Shown here: positions 22,911-31,452 of the stretch, piece after piece
Layout of the letters: each line of letters opens with the position of its first letter
How positions within the stretch are numbered: position 1 is the stretch's first letter
Origin: Phycisphaeraceae bacterium
Lineage (GTDB): Bacteria; Planctomycetota; Phycisphaerae; Phycisphaerales; Phycisphaeraceae
Direction: 5' to 3'
Assembly: GCA_020851465.1 (NCBI GenBank)
Contig: JADZCR010000005.1
Span: forward strand, 285,910 to 349,909
Length of the DNA: 64,000 nt
Position numbers and translations under genes: made by a program
Notes under the pieces: generated by a model
What the model saw: only the letters and a program-made list of their open reading frames with translations
Database searches by the model: none
Told to the model about the DNA's origin: nothing

Positions 22911-23459
22911 ATGTCTCACCAGAACCTCTGGGCACCGTGGCGTCTTGATTATCTCCGTTCGCTTGACCCGGCAGTTAAGCCACCAACAGCCATCGATCCG
23001 CCACGTTGTTTTCTCTGCGACGCTGCGGTCGCGGAAGCTGGATCGCCTGAAGCGAAAAATCGACTCGTTCTGCTGCGTGACGCGCGAGGTGTGATCATCC
23101 TCAATCGCTATCCTTACACCAATGGCCATCTTCTGATAGCGCCGATAGATCACATCGGGGACCTGGCCGATCTTGATTCCGTGCAGCGCAATAGCCTTTT
23201 TGAGCTGGTGGCACTGGCGGAGGAGCTTCTAAGATCAACCATCAATCCGCAGGGTATCAATGTCGGCATCAACATCGGCCGTGCCGCCGGTGCGGGTGTT
23301 CCCGGTCACCTGCATGTCCACGTAGTGCCTCGCTGGGCAGGTGATGTGAACTTCATGGAGACGGTTGGCCAGATTCGCGTGATTCCTCAGGCCTTGGATC
23401 AAAGCTATGAGCATCTGGCGAAGGAGATTCAGCAGATATCAAAGCAGATATCAAAATAG
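22911..23459 (+). CDS. HIT-family nucleotide hydrolase/phosphorylase (Ap4A phosphorylase-like)
   Basis: The 182-residue protein carries the histidine triad as GHLHVHVVPRW with H133, H135 and H137; H135 should form the nucleotidyl intermediate. A CFLC pair (C33, C36) near the N-terminus is the zinc-type feature found in longer bacterial HIT proteins resembling Ap4A phosphorylase. The opening LWAPWRLDYLRSLD is typical of that branch. It probably degrades dinucleoside polyphosphates or nucleoside phosphoramidates in the cytoplasm. The C-terminus has an imperfect repeat (QQISKQISK). It faces PilZ tail to tail. Confidence 0.92.
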   Translation: MSHQNLWAPWRLDYLRSLDPAVKPPTAIDPPRCFLCDAAVAEAGSPEAKNRLVLLRDARGVIILNRYPYTNGHLLIAPIDHIGDLADLDSVQRNSLFELVALAEELLRSTINPQGINVGINIGRAAGAGVPGHLHVHVVPRWAGDVNFMETVGQIRVIPQALDQSYEHLAKEIQQISKQISK

Positions 23460-23550
23460 AGAGGCGATAACTACGAAGTTTCGCAACAGCAGTTGCTGCT
23501 GTATCAGGCGGCAGTCGTCTATTGCTGAAGTACGAAACAATGGATCAGAT

Positions 23551-23919
23551 TTACGCAGCAGACTTTGGTTCAAAGTGAATGCCGATCTCGTGGCCGTAGT
23601 CTTTCTTCGTGCAGCGTGCAACGCGACCGTAATAATCCATGCCGCGTTCCGGGCCGTGAGGCGGGACAAAGACGACAATGGTAGAGTCCAGTGGCAGCGC
23701 ATCCTGACATACGGCACCGATTCCGCAGTCAGACATGTTGACCAATTGCAGGGAGCGGATTCGCTGGAGTGTGCCGTCCGCAGGGTCCGCTTGGCTGACC
23801 GCAGTGGCTCGGCCTGTTACCGAATATCGCTGGGCACGACGCTGCTCGAAGCGATAGGTATCGCGAGGTTTTGACGGCGGGGCGGAAGTGTCAACGAGTT
23901 TTAAAATTGCAGCGGCCAT
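23551..23919 (-). CDS. PilZ-domain protein
   Basis: A 122-residue single-domain PilZ protein. The c-di-GMP contact residues are present: RxxxR as R27-R31 in a QRRAQRYSV segment and NxSxxG as N61-S63-G66 in NMSDCGIGA. The remaining beta barrel ends with GHEIGIHF. PilZ domains bind c-di-GMP and pass the signal to motility, polysaccharide or protein partners. There is no output domain, so it acts by itself or through a partner. The nearby sensor at 14532 has a GGDEF-like fold that is probably inactive, so the signal would come from elsewhere. It is divergent from the CobA-HemD gene. Confidence 0.87.
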   Translation of the reverse strand: MAAAILKLVDTSAPPSKPRDTYRFEQRRAQRYSVTGRATAVSQADPADGTLQRIRSLQLVNMSDCGIGAVCQDALPLDSTIVVFVPPHGPERGMDYYGRVARCTKKDYGHEIGIHFEPKSAA

Positions 23920-23984
23920 GTTTGGCTCCTGACTTTTCCCTCACTCATCCGACATCGGCGAGAAAGGAACACGGATTAACCAGC

Positions 23985-25583
23985 TTGCCCGAATTACCTA
24001 CATCCAACAGATCGCATTCGCCACTTAAACCGGCCTCCGGATCGTCACGCGGCCGCGTCGCTTTAGTGGGGGCGGGACCGGGGGATCCCGGCTACATCAC
24101 CGTGCGCGGCATGGAATTGCTTCGCCTGGCCGATGTAGTCGTGTTTGATGCTCTGGCGAACCCGGTTTTATTGGACGAAGCACCAAATCACGCCGAATTG
24201 ATCGATGCCGGTAAACGGGCAGGCGATTGCAAGCTCACCCAGGATCAGATCAACGAGTTGCTTGTTCAGAAGGCCAAAGAGGGGAAACTGGTCATCCGGT
24301 TGAAAGGGGGGGATCCCTACTTATTTGGACGTGGCGCGGAAGAAATGATGTACCTGGCGCGGCACGGGATCGGTGCTGAGGTTGTACCCGGTGTTACCTC
24401 TGGAATTGCTGCACCGATGACGGCTGGTATCCCTGTGACGTATCGCGGACAGGCAAGCACTGTGACATTGATTGCTGGTCATGAAGATCCTGCCAAGGGT
24501 GTTTCGTCGATTGATTACGCAGCAGTGGTCTCTCTGATCCGATCCGGAGGTACAGCATGTTTTTACATGGGGATCGGACGTTTGGCGGACATTGTGAATG
24601 AGTTGAAAAGTTGTGGGCTGGCCGAGGAAACGCCAGTTGCTGTAGTGCAATGGGGTACCACACCACAGCAGCGCAGTCTGCGCACGACACTTATCAATGC
24701 CGCTCGATTAGTCGAAGAGTCTGGACTTGGTGCTCCGGCGATTGTTGTTGTCGGGGCGGTCGCAGGACTTGAAGCTCCTGGTCTGGATTCCTTCATTCGT
24801 CGGCCGTTGTTTGGTCAGCGCATTTTGATAACTCGTACGCGGCAGCGTGCTTCCGTACTGAAGAAAATGTTAATCGAGCAGGGGGCGTTGGTGCTTGAAG
24901 CACCGACCATCGAAATCGTAGAGGTGAGCCAAAAAGATTCAGAAATCATCAATGAGGTTATTCGAGGTGTTCGTGATTATGACTGGTTGATCCTTACGAG
25001 TGTCAATGGCGTTGCTGCGCTGGGAGACCGGTTGACGGAATTGAAATTGGATGCACGTCACCTCGCTGGTGTGAAGATTGCGGCAATAGGCAGCGCAACG
25101 GCTGATGATCTGCGGACGAGGCTCGGCATCCGTGCCGATCTGACACCGGCACGCTATGTTGCCGAATCTCTCGTTGATGAGATGCTGACGAGAGAAAATG
25201 TGCAGGGGAAAAAATGTCTGCTCCTGCGGGCGGACATTGCGCGGTCGGAATTGCCAAGATTATTGGAAAACAAAGGTGCGAAGGTCACGGATCTGGCTGT
25301 CTATCACACGAAGTGTGCAGATGGTTTGCCGGTGAAAGTGCTGGAAGCACTGAGAAGAGCAGAAGTGAATTGGATTACGTTTACCAGTTCTTCTTCAGTC
25401 AGGAATTTGATTGAGATACTTGGCTCTGAGCGAGCACTACTCGAAAAAGTTCGCCTTGTGTCAATCGGACCTGTAACAAGCGAAACCATTCGTCAATCAG
25501 GACTGCAAGTTTCGCTGGAAGCCGGGCAGTCTGATATCGAAGGTTTGGTGAAAGTTCTCTGCGAGGGAGCGCGATCAAAGTGA
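23985..25583 (+). CDS. Uroporphyrinogen-III C-methyltransferase / uroporphyrinogen-III synthase fusion (CobA-HemD)
   Basis: The N-terminal ~240 residues are a SAM uroporphyrinogen methyltransferase: VALVGAGPGDPGYITVRG, GKRAGDCKLTQDQIN, RLKGGDPYLFGRG and the EVVPGVTSG/AAPMTAGIPVTYRG blocks. The C-terminal ~255 residues are a HemD-type synthase (RILITRTRQRASVL, LILTSVNGVAAL, then FTSSSSVRNL). Together they close hydroxymethylbilane to uroporphyrinogen III and methylate it to precorrin-2, feeding siroheme or cobalamin. The start is uncertain: TTG 23985 leaves a compact protein, while an in-frame TTG at 23871 would overlap the divergent pilZ gene and add unconserved residues. No ATG is usable. 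Confidence 0.92.
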   Translation: MPELPTSNRSHSPLKPASGSSRGRVALVGAGPGDPGYITVRGMELLRLADVVVFDALANPVLLDEAPNHAELIDAGKRAGDCKLTQDQINELLVQKAKEGKLVIRLKGGDPYLFGRGAEEMMYLARHGIGAEVVPGVTSGIAAPMTAGIPVTYRGQASTVTLIAGHEDPAKGVSSIDYAAVVSLIRSGGTACFYMGIGRLADIVNELKSCGLAEETPVAVVQWGTTPQQRSLRTTLINAARLVEESGLGAPAIVVVGAVAGLEAPGLDSFIRRPLFGQRILITRTRQRASVLKKMLIEQGALVLEAPTIEIVEVSQKDSEIINEVIRGVRDYDWLILTSVNGVAALGDRLTELKLDARHLAGVKIAAIGSATADDLRTRLGIRADLTPARYVAESLVDEMLTRENVQGKKCLLLRADIARSELPRLLENKGAKVTDLAVYHTKCADGLPVKVLEALRRAEVNWITFTSSSSVRNLIEILGSERALLEKVRLVSIGPVTSETIRQSGLQVSLEAGQSDIEGLVKVLCEGARSK

Positions 25584-25623
25584 GTCTGTGCGGGTGAAGT
25601 GGTAACCCTATCTCGTGGATTTC

Positions 25624-27513
25624 TTACGGCCACTCGAGCAGCCCGAATAGTCGTGGATGGTGGTAGTTCTGGGAAGTACCTTCCCACACGGAAAACCAGT
25701 TCTGAAGGTAATTGGGATTATTCGATGCCTGCCCACGGAAGTTACGACAGAAGTTGACAGGAATTTTGGTGCCTTTAGCAGGTACGCTTGGGAAGGCATC
25801 GTACGGAATGAGTACTTCGCAAACCCACTGTGCTGCATCACGATTGATAGTGGTTTTGATGATGGGGCTGGCATTCCATGGCGAACCTTCGCCGTTAATT
25901 CCCAGATCTCCGTTGGGACAGGCGGTAGCGAAGTACTCCCCCTTCGCGTTGACGATGAGTTGGTGGTAGTCCGTTCGGTTGCCGTCAATATCGATAAAAA
26001 TTTCGATGGAGTCATCGTTACACAGCTGGGCGGAGCCTGTTACACGGGTGGTGATGAGCTGCGCAAGGTTTGGATCGGAGTTAACGAAGGCGACGTAAAG
26101 GTAGTCTTTGCCACTCACCTGCGTTTTGCTTACGTAGCAATATGTCGCAGGGTTGGCTTCAGGCGGAGTGCCCGGTCCGTGGATACGGAAACGGCCGGTC
26201 TTGAAACTGATCGCAGATTCCTCGGTGGTGACACTGCCATCGACTTCAATGCCTCGCTTAGGCTCGCTGCCGGTGACAGCCAGAGTCTCAAGTTTTGAAG
26301 GAATGCGGGCTATGGGAATTCGCTGTCCCTTGTAGTCCGTAAATTCGGTCTTGGTTGGCTGGAGCGCAGCGAGAACATCAGCCCGCTGCGCGGATAGATC
26401 GAGAGTGGGTTTTTCATGCGGTTGGCGTGAGAGTTGATTGGCGTATTTCGTCGATGCGGTACTGGCCATGTCGGCGCGTGTGACACTCGCCCGGACGACA
26501 CCCATGTCTGCGACTTGCTTGATCTGTTCAGCCTGCTCCCGTGTGTATTTTCTTTGGATCGGCGATGTTTGTCCGAGCTTTTGACGCTCCTGCTTGAGAA
26601 CCACAGGGGTGTCATTTATTTCGATGTTCGCCACCGCGCGCAACATCGGTCCCGCATCTTCCACGGTTCGGTCAAGCTCGGATGGCGGAGGCGGCAGCGC
26701 GGGTGTTGAAGCATTTCGGATTGTGTCAGCAGTCAATTCTTCGATTTTTGGAGTTTCGGTGGGTTGAAGATCGCTGGGCTGAGGGTTTTCTGGAGTGTTA
26801 AAACTTTTTCTCTGTACCTTCGCCAGCGAAGTCATTGATTCTCCGGCTGGGATCAAGACTTGATTATTGATGGTGACTTCAAGCGGCGGCTGGATGGACT
26901 CAAAAATATCGTTCGAATTACGAAACAGGAAAAAGCACGCCAGGAGGAGCGCCGCGATAACAGCACCGAACACTCCAGCACGTCTGGTGCGGATGCGGTC
27001 GCGCCAGTTTGGGCTGGCGTTGAGATAACCGGTGGGGATGGTGCCCCCACGAATCAAATCTCTGCACAGGTCGTCAACACGTACATTGCCCTTGCAGTCG
27101 CGTGCGCCAGCCTCTGCTGTAGAAAATACAAAATGATGGCAACCCAGCGAAATGGTATCGCCGAAGCGAATAGGTTCGCGTCGAGCGAGCGTGTGATTGA
27201 GATAGACACGTGATCCTGCCGCAGGCTCAATGATCCAACTCTCGTCACATTTCTCATATCCACCTGCATGGTCCTTGGTATGGATCAGTCGGAAGGCTTT
27301 CCGCGGTGCGAGTGGATCAAGCACGACAAGATCACAGGTGATCGCCGACCCAACAATGATTTCAGTGCCCTCGGTGAGCAGTTCACAGGACTGAACGCCT
27401 GCAACCTTGCCCACAAGTTTGACCTTCTGATGGTGATCAGAGACCGCGGCAAGTGGATCGACTTGCGGAGCGGCGGGAAACGGGAGCGAAGTTCGTTTCT
27501 TATTGCGAAACAT
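25624..27513 (-). CDS. FHA-like / transmembrane / CBM9-like fusion protein
   Basis: A 629-residue single-pass protein. Residues ~32-132 form an FHA-like beta sandwich (VYLNHTLARREPIRFGD and ISLGCHHFVF are the clearest strands), predicted cytoplasmic. The phosphothreonine contacts appear lost: Gly-Arg reads G55-S56, and the SRxH loop reads APRKA (69-73). A helix at ~180-198 crosses the membrane, followed by a Pro/Thr-rich periplasmic stretch (~235-290), a charged linker, and a C-terminal domain (~430-629) resembling carbohydrate-family-9-like binding domains (DDSIEIFIDIDGN, VCEVLIPYDAF). It is last in an operon with exbB and exbD, 47 bp after exbD, in the place a TonB would hold. A fusion I do not know as a named family. 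Confidence 0.72.
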   Translation of the reverse strand: MFRNKKRTSLPFPAAPQVDPLAAVSDHHQKVKLVGKVAGVQSCELLTEGTEIIVGSAITCDLVVLDPLAPRKAFRLIHTKDHAGGYEKCDESWIIEPAAGSRVYLNHTLARREPIRFGDTISLGCHHFVFSTAEAGARDCKGNVRVDDLCRDLIRGGTIPTGYLNASPNWRDRIRTRRAGVFGAVIAALLLACFFLFRNSNDIFESIQPPLEVTINNQVLIPAGESMTSLAKVQRKSFNTPENPQPSDLQPTETPKIEELTADTIRNASTPALPPPPSELDRTVEDAGPMLRAVANIEINDTPVVLKQERQKLGQTSPIQRKYTREQAEQIKQVADMGVVRASVTRADMASTASTKYANQLSRQPHEKPTLDLSAQRADVLAALQPTKTEFTDYKGQRIPIARIPSKLETLAVTGSEPKRGIEVDGSVTTEESAISFKTGRFRIHGPGTPPEANPATYCYVSKTQVSGKDYLYVAFVNSDPNLAQLITTRVTGSAQLCNDDSIEIFIDIDGNRTDYHQLIVNAKGEYFATACPNGDLGINGEGSPWNASPIIKTTINRDAAQWVCEVLIPYDAFPSVPAKGTKIPVNFCRNFRGQASNNPNYLQNWFSVWEGTSQNYHHPRLFGLLEWP

Positions 27514-27560
27514 GAGGGCTTAGCCAGTTCACACGAGGATGCGATTCCTGAAACAGAGAA

Positions 27561-28007
27561 CTACTTCAAGGGCGCGGAGTTTTTGGCGACAACATCCCAG
27601 CCGAAACGCACGAACCCTGCATCCCGTACCGCATCCACGACGGCGGCGAAATCCTGGACAGGCAGCGTCTTTTCGATCCTCAGCGATACCTGTGGGGCGT
27701 TCTTCGGGTCGGCGATTTCAAGCATGGATGCACCGAGTCGATCGAGCGACGGTACTAAGTTCTCGTTCAGGCGCAATTCGGGCTTGCCGTCCTTCATGAA
27801 GTAGCTCACCACCAGCGGCTGCGGCTGTTCCTGTGATTTCACTCCGCTCGTGGATTCCGGGAGGTTCAGCTCAATCTGGTTAGGTTTCACCAGAGCTGAC
27901 GTGAGCATGAAAAAAAGAATGAGCTGGAATACGACATCGATCATCGGCGTCATGTCGATTGATCGATTATCCACCAGTTCATGTCGTTTATGTCGGAGCG
28001 ATCTCAT
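27561..28007 (-). CDS. ExbD/TolR-family proton-channel protein
   Basis: The 148-residue protein has the ExbD/TolR plan: a short basic cytoplasmic N-terminus (MRSLRHKRHE), one membrane helix containing DMTPMIDVVFQLILFFML with Asp24 as the expected proton-carrying residue, and a periplasmic domain of about 100 residues. With ExbB it forms the proton-driven stator that energises TonB, TolA or gliding-type partners. ATG 28007 overlaps the exbB stop (ATGA), so the two are translationally coupled; a longer frame to 28127 is out of keeping with the family. Confidence 0.93.
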   Translation of the reverse strand: MRSLRHKRHELVDNRSIDMTPMIDVVFQLILFFMLTSALVKPNQIELNLPESTSGVKSQEQPQPLVVSYFMKDGKPELRLNENLVPSLDRLGASMLEIADPKNAPQVSLRIEKTLPVQDFAAVVDAVRDAGFVRFGWDVVAKNSAPLK

Positions 28008-28729
28008 CGCGCAGCTCCGACAAGAGGTTCCACGGGGTTCGACACAGCGGGGATAGCACCGCGCGACGGCGTGTGTGTCATCGTCGGCAGGACAGGCTGT
28101 CCGGAAGACTTCTTCTTGTCGATCCATTCCCGAACCTCGACAAGGTAGAGGTCGAGAAAATGCAGAACCTTGTTGGTCTCCTTACGGATGTGTTCCTGCG
28201 CGACGCTGACGGGTATTGCGATAAACAGGCCGGCGAATGTCGTAATTAGCGCAGTGTAGATGCCGTTCGCCAGAAGTTTCGGGCTGGTATCGGCTGTTTG
28301 CTCGATGGTCATGAAGCACACGATCATGCCCTGCACCGTACCGATGAGACCCAGCAGCGGAGCAATCTGGATCATGGTGGCGATCCAGCCGCGAGATCGC
28401 TCCATGGAGGTCATTTCGTTGAGGATTTCCTTCTCCGTCGCATCTTCAATATCCGTTTGTCCCGCCTGCACACGGAGCAGACACTCCTGCATCACCCGGC
28501 CAATGACACCCTTGGTCTTCGCGGCGAGGACTACCGCTTTTTCCAGGCTGTCTTCCTTGAGCGCGGATCGCAACTCGAATTGGAATCGATCCCAATCAAC
28601 CTTGTTTTCACGCAGGAAGATGAATCGCTCAATAATCAGAATGACAGAGACGATGGCGACCACCAGAAGCGGCCACATGAATAGACCGCCTTTTTGAAAC
28701 ATGTCAACGAGAAATTTGATGTGATCCAC
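28004..28729 (-). CDS. MotA/TolQ/ExbB-family proton-channel protein
   Basis: The 241-residue protein has three membrane helices: ~17-36, ~113-138 (IAPLLGLIGTVQGMI, the family's conserved channel-lining segment) and ~150-178 (ALITTFAGLFIAIP). A large cytoplasmic loop lies between the first two. ExbB pentamers surround an ExbD dimer and let protons drive movement of a periplasm-spanning partner. GTG 28729 has AAAGGAAA 4-6 nt upstream. The C-terminal ~30 residues are a Pro/Thr-rich cytoplasmic tail. It follows the TPR gene by 56 bp. Confidence 0.94.
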   Translation of the reverse strand: MDHIKFLVDMFQKGGLFMWPLLVVAIVSVILIIERFIFLRENKVDWDRFQFELRSALKEDSLEKAVVLAAKTKGVIGRVMQECLLRVQAGQTDIEDATEKEILNEMTSMERSRGWIATMIQIAPLLGLIGTVQGMIVCFMTIEQTADTSPKLLANGIYTALITTFAGLFIAIPVSVAQEHIRKETNKVLHFLDLYLVEVREWIDKKKSSGQPVLPTMTHTPSRGAIPAVSNPVEPLVGAAR

Positions 28730-28785
28730 GGCTTTCCTTTCAACTCGTCAGGAGTTCTCGATCATGGCTGCGTCGGTGACTGACG

Positions 28786-31452
28786 CTATTTCTTTTCGAT
28801 TTCTTCAATGCGACGTTTAGCGATAGCTCGCCACTTCTCACTGGCCGGTGAGGGCGGATTTGTTGCCGGTGCTCCAGCGACCTCTTTGAACTTGGCTAAC
28901 GCGGTTGCGGTGTCACCTAGTGTCGCGTAACACTCAGCCGCACCACACGCCGCCGCATCGGGCCATTCGTTGTAGGGATAAGCAGCGAGTACGGTTTCAT
29001 AGTCAGCCAGTGCGTCGGCGTAGTCTCCCGAGGCGCGGGCGCATTCAGCTTTTACGAAATAGATCACTGCTGGAGCGAGTGCAGCACCTGAGGCTTTGGG
29101 ATCGAGCTTTTTTTCGTTAGCTGCGAAATCATCAGCAAGTTTGGTTGCAAGCTGACTCGCATCACGAAGCTGGCCGGCTTCGTGTAGTGATTGGAGAACA
29201 AGAGCACCCAGTGTGTAGCGAGAAGCCTTGTCCGCAGGTACTGACTCCAGGAGTTTCGTTAAACGATCACGGCCAGCAGCATCGATCTTTCCCGCAGCGG
29301 CGATTTTTCTCAGAGAACCTGCTGCAGCCTCAAAATCTGCATCATCTTTGGCAGATCCAATGCGGCTGAGCCAGTCAGCCAAACCCATGTCGCCGGTACC
29401 GCTGGAAAGTCGCAGTGCTGCGAGTTGTGCATCCACCTGGGACGCGTAGGGTTCGGGCAACTTGCTCTTCTGTGTTGCAGCACGAGTGAACCACTTTTCG
29501 GCGTCAGAAAACTTTTTATCACGTTCGTAAGCCACCGCTGCTTCGTAGGCATAGCCAGGAGTATCGCGGTAATTGTCGGCAAGCTCGGCATACATCGAGG
29601 CTGCCTCCGCATATTTCTGTTGGCTATATAGCGATCGCGCCCAGAGTTCGAGACTTTCTCTGGTTAACTTCGTTTCTCCATTGAGGAGTTTGGCTTCAGC
29701 GGCAAACTCCGAAGATGCCTCTGCATATTGATTCATCGCAAATAAAACTCGCGCTAACCGATCGCGCAGATCAGCTTCATCACCTGTTTTAAGATTCGGA
29801 AGCGATAGTGATCTCTTCCACGTTGCAGCGGCATTGGTGTAATCCTTTTGGAGTGCGTAGGACTGCCCCAGTAAAGGCAGCGTCGCTCGAGTGATGTCTT
29901 CATTAGGCGCACCGGCAAGCAGTGTGGTGAATAGAGTGACCGCAGTTGCGTGCTCGTTCAGTTTCTGCGCTAGCACTCCGCGGTTGAACTGCAATTCATC
30001 GAATGCTGATTTACCGAGTTTGTCCTGTGCTCCTGCGGCAGCTGAGATGGCATCAAATTCGGCCTTGGCTTTTACGTTATCACCCTGTTCGAGAATATCG
30101 TTGGCTAATTCGAGTTTGATGCGCAATGCTTCGGAACTATCGGGCTTTTGGATAATGAAGTCTTCGAGAAGTTTAGTAGCTTCTTTTCCTCGGCCGATTT
30201 TGCGGAGCGATGCGACATAGATAAGCGTTGCGGGTCCGTATTCCTCTCCGGACTCCAGGATGGGGTAATCATCCTTCATCGTTGCCAGCACAGCCTTGTG
30301 ATCACCTTCCTCTGACAGGGCGAAGAGTCTCATGTAGAGCAGCTTGGAAAGCTGATCCTTGGGAGCGGTCTGGCGTGCGGCAGTGATGGCATCGATGAGC
30401 GCTTTGCGATTTTTTACCCCGCTGGCGTCAGTCGAGGCAGCGCGAATGAGCAGGATGTCAATCTGTCCACGTAGTTTTACCTGTTGATCTTCCGGGGCGT
30501 CAGCTACTGCTTTGGCTGCAGCGTCGAGCACCTTTTTGACCTCATTACCCCGACCGCTTTCCAGCAGACATTCCGCGAGAGCCAGATACGCGGCTGGCGG
30601 TGCGGACGGATTTTTCATTCCGGATATGGCGGCCTGGAGCGGATCAACTGCTTCCTTCAATTTATTTTGCTTGATACGCGCCTGGGCAATGACGAATGAT
30701 GCTCGCGGCGCGTAGACGCTGTTGGCGGGAACTTTCGCTGCTTCAGTTTCCGCTTCCCCATAGCGGTTCAATGCAAGCAATGATTCACTTCGCACCAACA
30801 GGAGGAGATCATCTTTGATACTGGCGATGGGTTTGGCGGAGATAGCCAGAAGTTCGCTGTGCATGCCGAGACGGACGTAGAGATCAAAGAGTTTAGCGGT
30901 GAGAGTTGATGCGTCGGCCCCCGCTGCGATGGCGGCGTGGTACGCATCAAGAGCGGCCTTGTCCGGCTTTTTTGCGTACAGACACTCGGCGTACATCAGC
31001 GGAAGATTTTTCTTGTCATCTGCGGAGAGTTGAGCTGTGGTAACTTTGCCGTATCTCTCGATCACTGCGTCAATCCGACCTGCCGCGTAATCCAGATAAA
31101 TCAGGGCGATGCGTGTTGGTGCAGCCTCAGCGGAGGAGGGATATTTTTCGAGCAGTTGTTCATATGTGCCGCGTGACTCGGTTGCCTTTTCTCCTACTTC
31201 ATACGCTTGAGCTTTGGCGTAGAGATATTTTGCTCTCATGGTGTCGGAGAGATCGAGCTTTTCACGCTCTTCGATTTTCTTAATAGCAGCCTGCCACTGA
31301 CCGGCGTTGACCAAGGCAGCCGCTACGTTGTACTGCGACTCTTCAGGATCCGCAGCGTGAACCTCAGCCGACAAACCTAAACTAAGCCACAGAAATATCG
31401 CAGCACCCACCCATATCGAAAATCTGTGGGCACTCGAGCATTTTGAGATCAT
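28786..31452 (-). CDS. Exported TPR-repeat protein
   Basis: An 888-residue protein with an N-terminal signal peptide (~1-33, cleavage near EVHA/ADPEE) and helical repeats along nearly all its length. At least a dozen TPR-like units can be seen (for example the AKYLYAKAQAYEVGE, AYLALAECLLESGRG and CGAAECYATLGDTATALAKF types), separated by low-complexity Ala/Lys/Asp stretches. It should be a periplasmic scaffold. The gene overlaps the upstream FecR-like gene by ATGA and precedes exbB, so it may organise the energised complex in the periplasm. Similar TPR proteins accompany ExbBD clusters in other phyla, but none can be named here. Confidence 0.85.
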   Translation of the reverse strand: MISKCSSAHRFSIWVGAAIFLWLSLGLSAEVHAADPEESQYNVAAALVNAGQWQAAIKKIEEREKLDLSDTMRAKYLYAKAQAYEVGEKATESRGTYEQLLEKYPSSAEAAPTRIALIYLDYAAGRIDAVIERYGKVTTAQLSADDKKNLPLMYAECLYAKKPDKAALDAYHAAIAAGADASTLTAKLFDLYVRLGMHSELLAISAKPIASIKDDLLLLVRSESLLALNRYGEAETEAAKVPANSVYAPRASFVIAQARIKQNKLKEAVDPLQAAISGMKNPSAPPAAYLALAECLLESGRGNEVKKVLDAAAKAVADAPEDQQVKLRGQIDILLIRAASTDASGVKNRKALIDAITAARQTAPKDQLSKLLYMRLFALSEEGDHKAVLATMKDDYPILESGEEYGPATLIYVASLRKIGRGKEATKLLEDFIIQKPDSSEALRIKLELANDILEQGDNVKAKAEFDAISAAAGAQDKLGKSAFDELQFNRGVLAQKLNEHATAVTLFTTLLAGAPNEDITRATLPLLGQSYALQKDYTNAAATWKRSLSLPNLKTGDEADLRDRLARVLFAMNQYAEASSEFAAEAKLLNGETKLTRESLELWARSLYSQQKYAEAASMYAELADNYRDTPGYAYEAAVAYERDKKFSDAEKWFTRAATQKSKLPEPYASQVDAQLAALRLSSGTGDMGLADWLSRIGSAKDDADFEAAAGSLRKIAAAGKIDAAGRDRLTKLLESVPADKASRYTLGALVLQSLHEAGQLRDASQLATKLADDFAANEKKLDPKASGAALAPAVIYFVKAECARASGDYADALADYETVLAAYPYNEWPDAAACGAAECYATLGDTATALAKFKEVAGAPATNPPSPASEKWRAIAKRRIEEIEKK

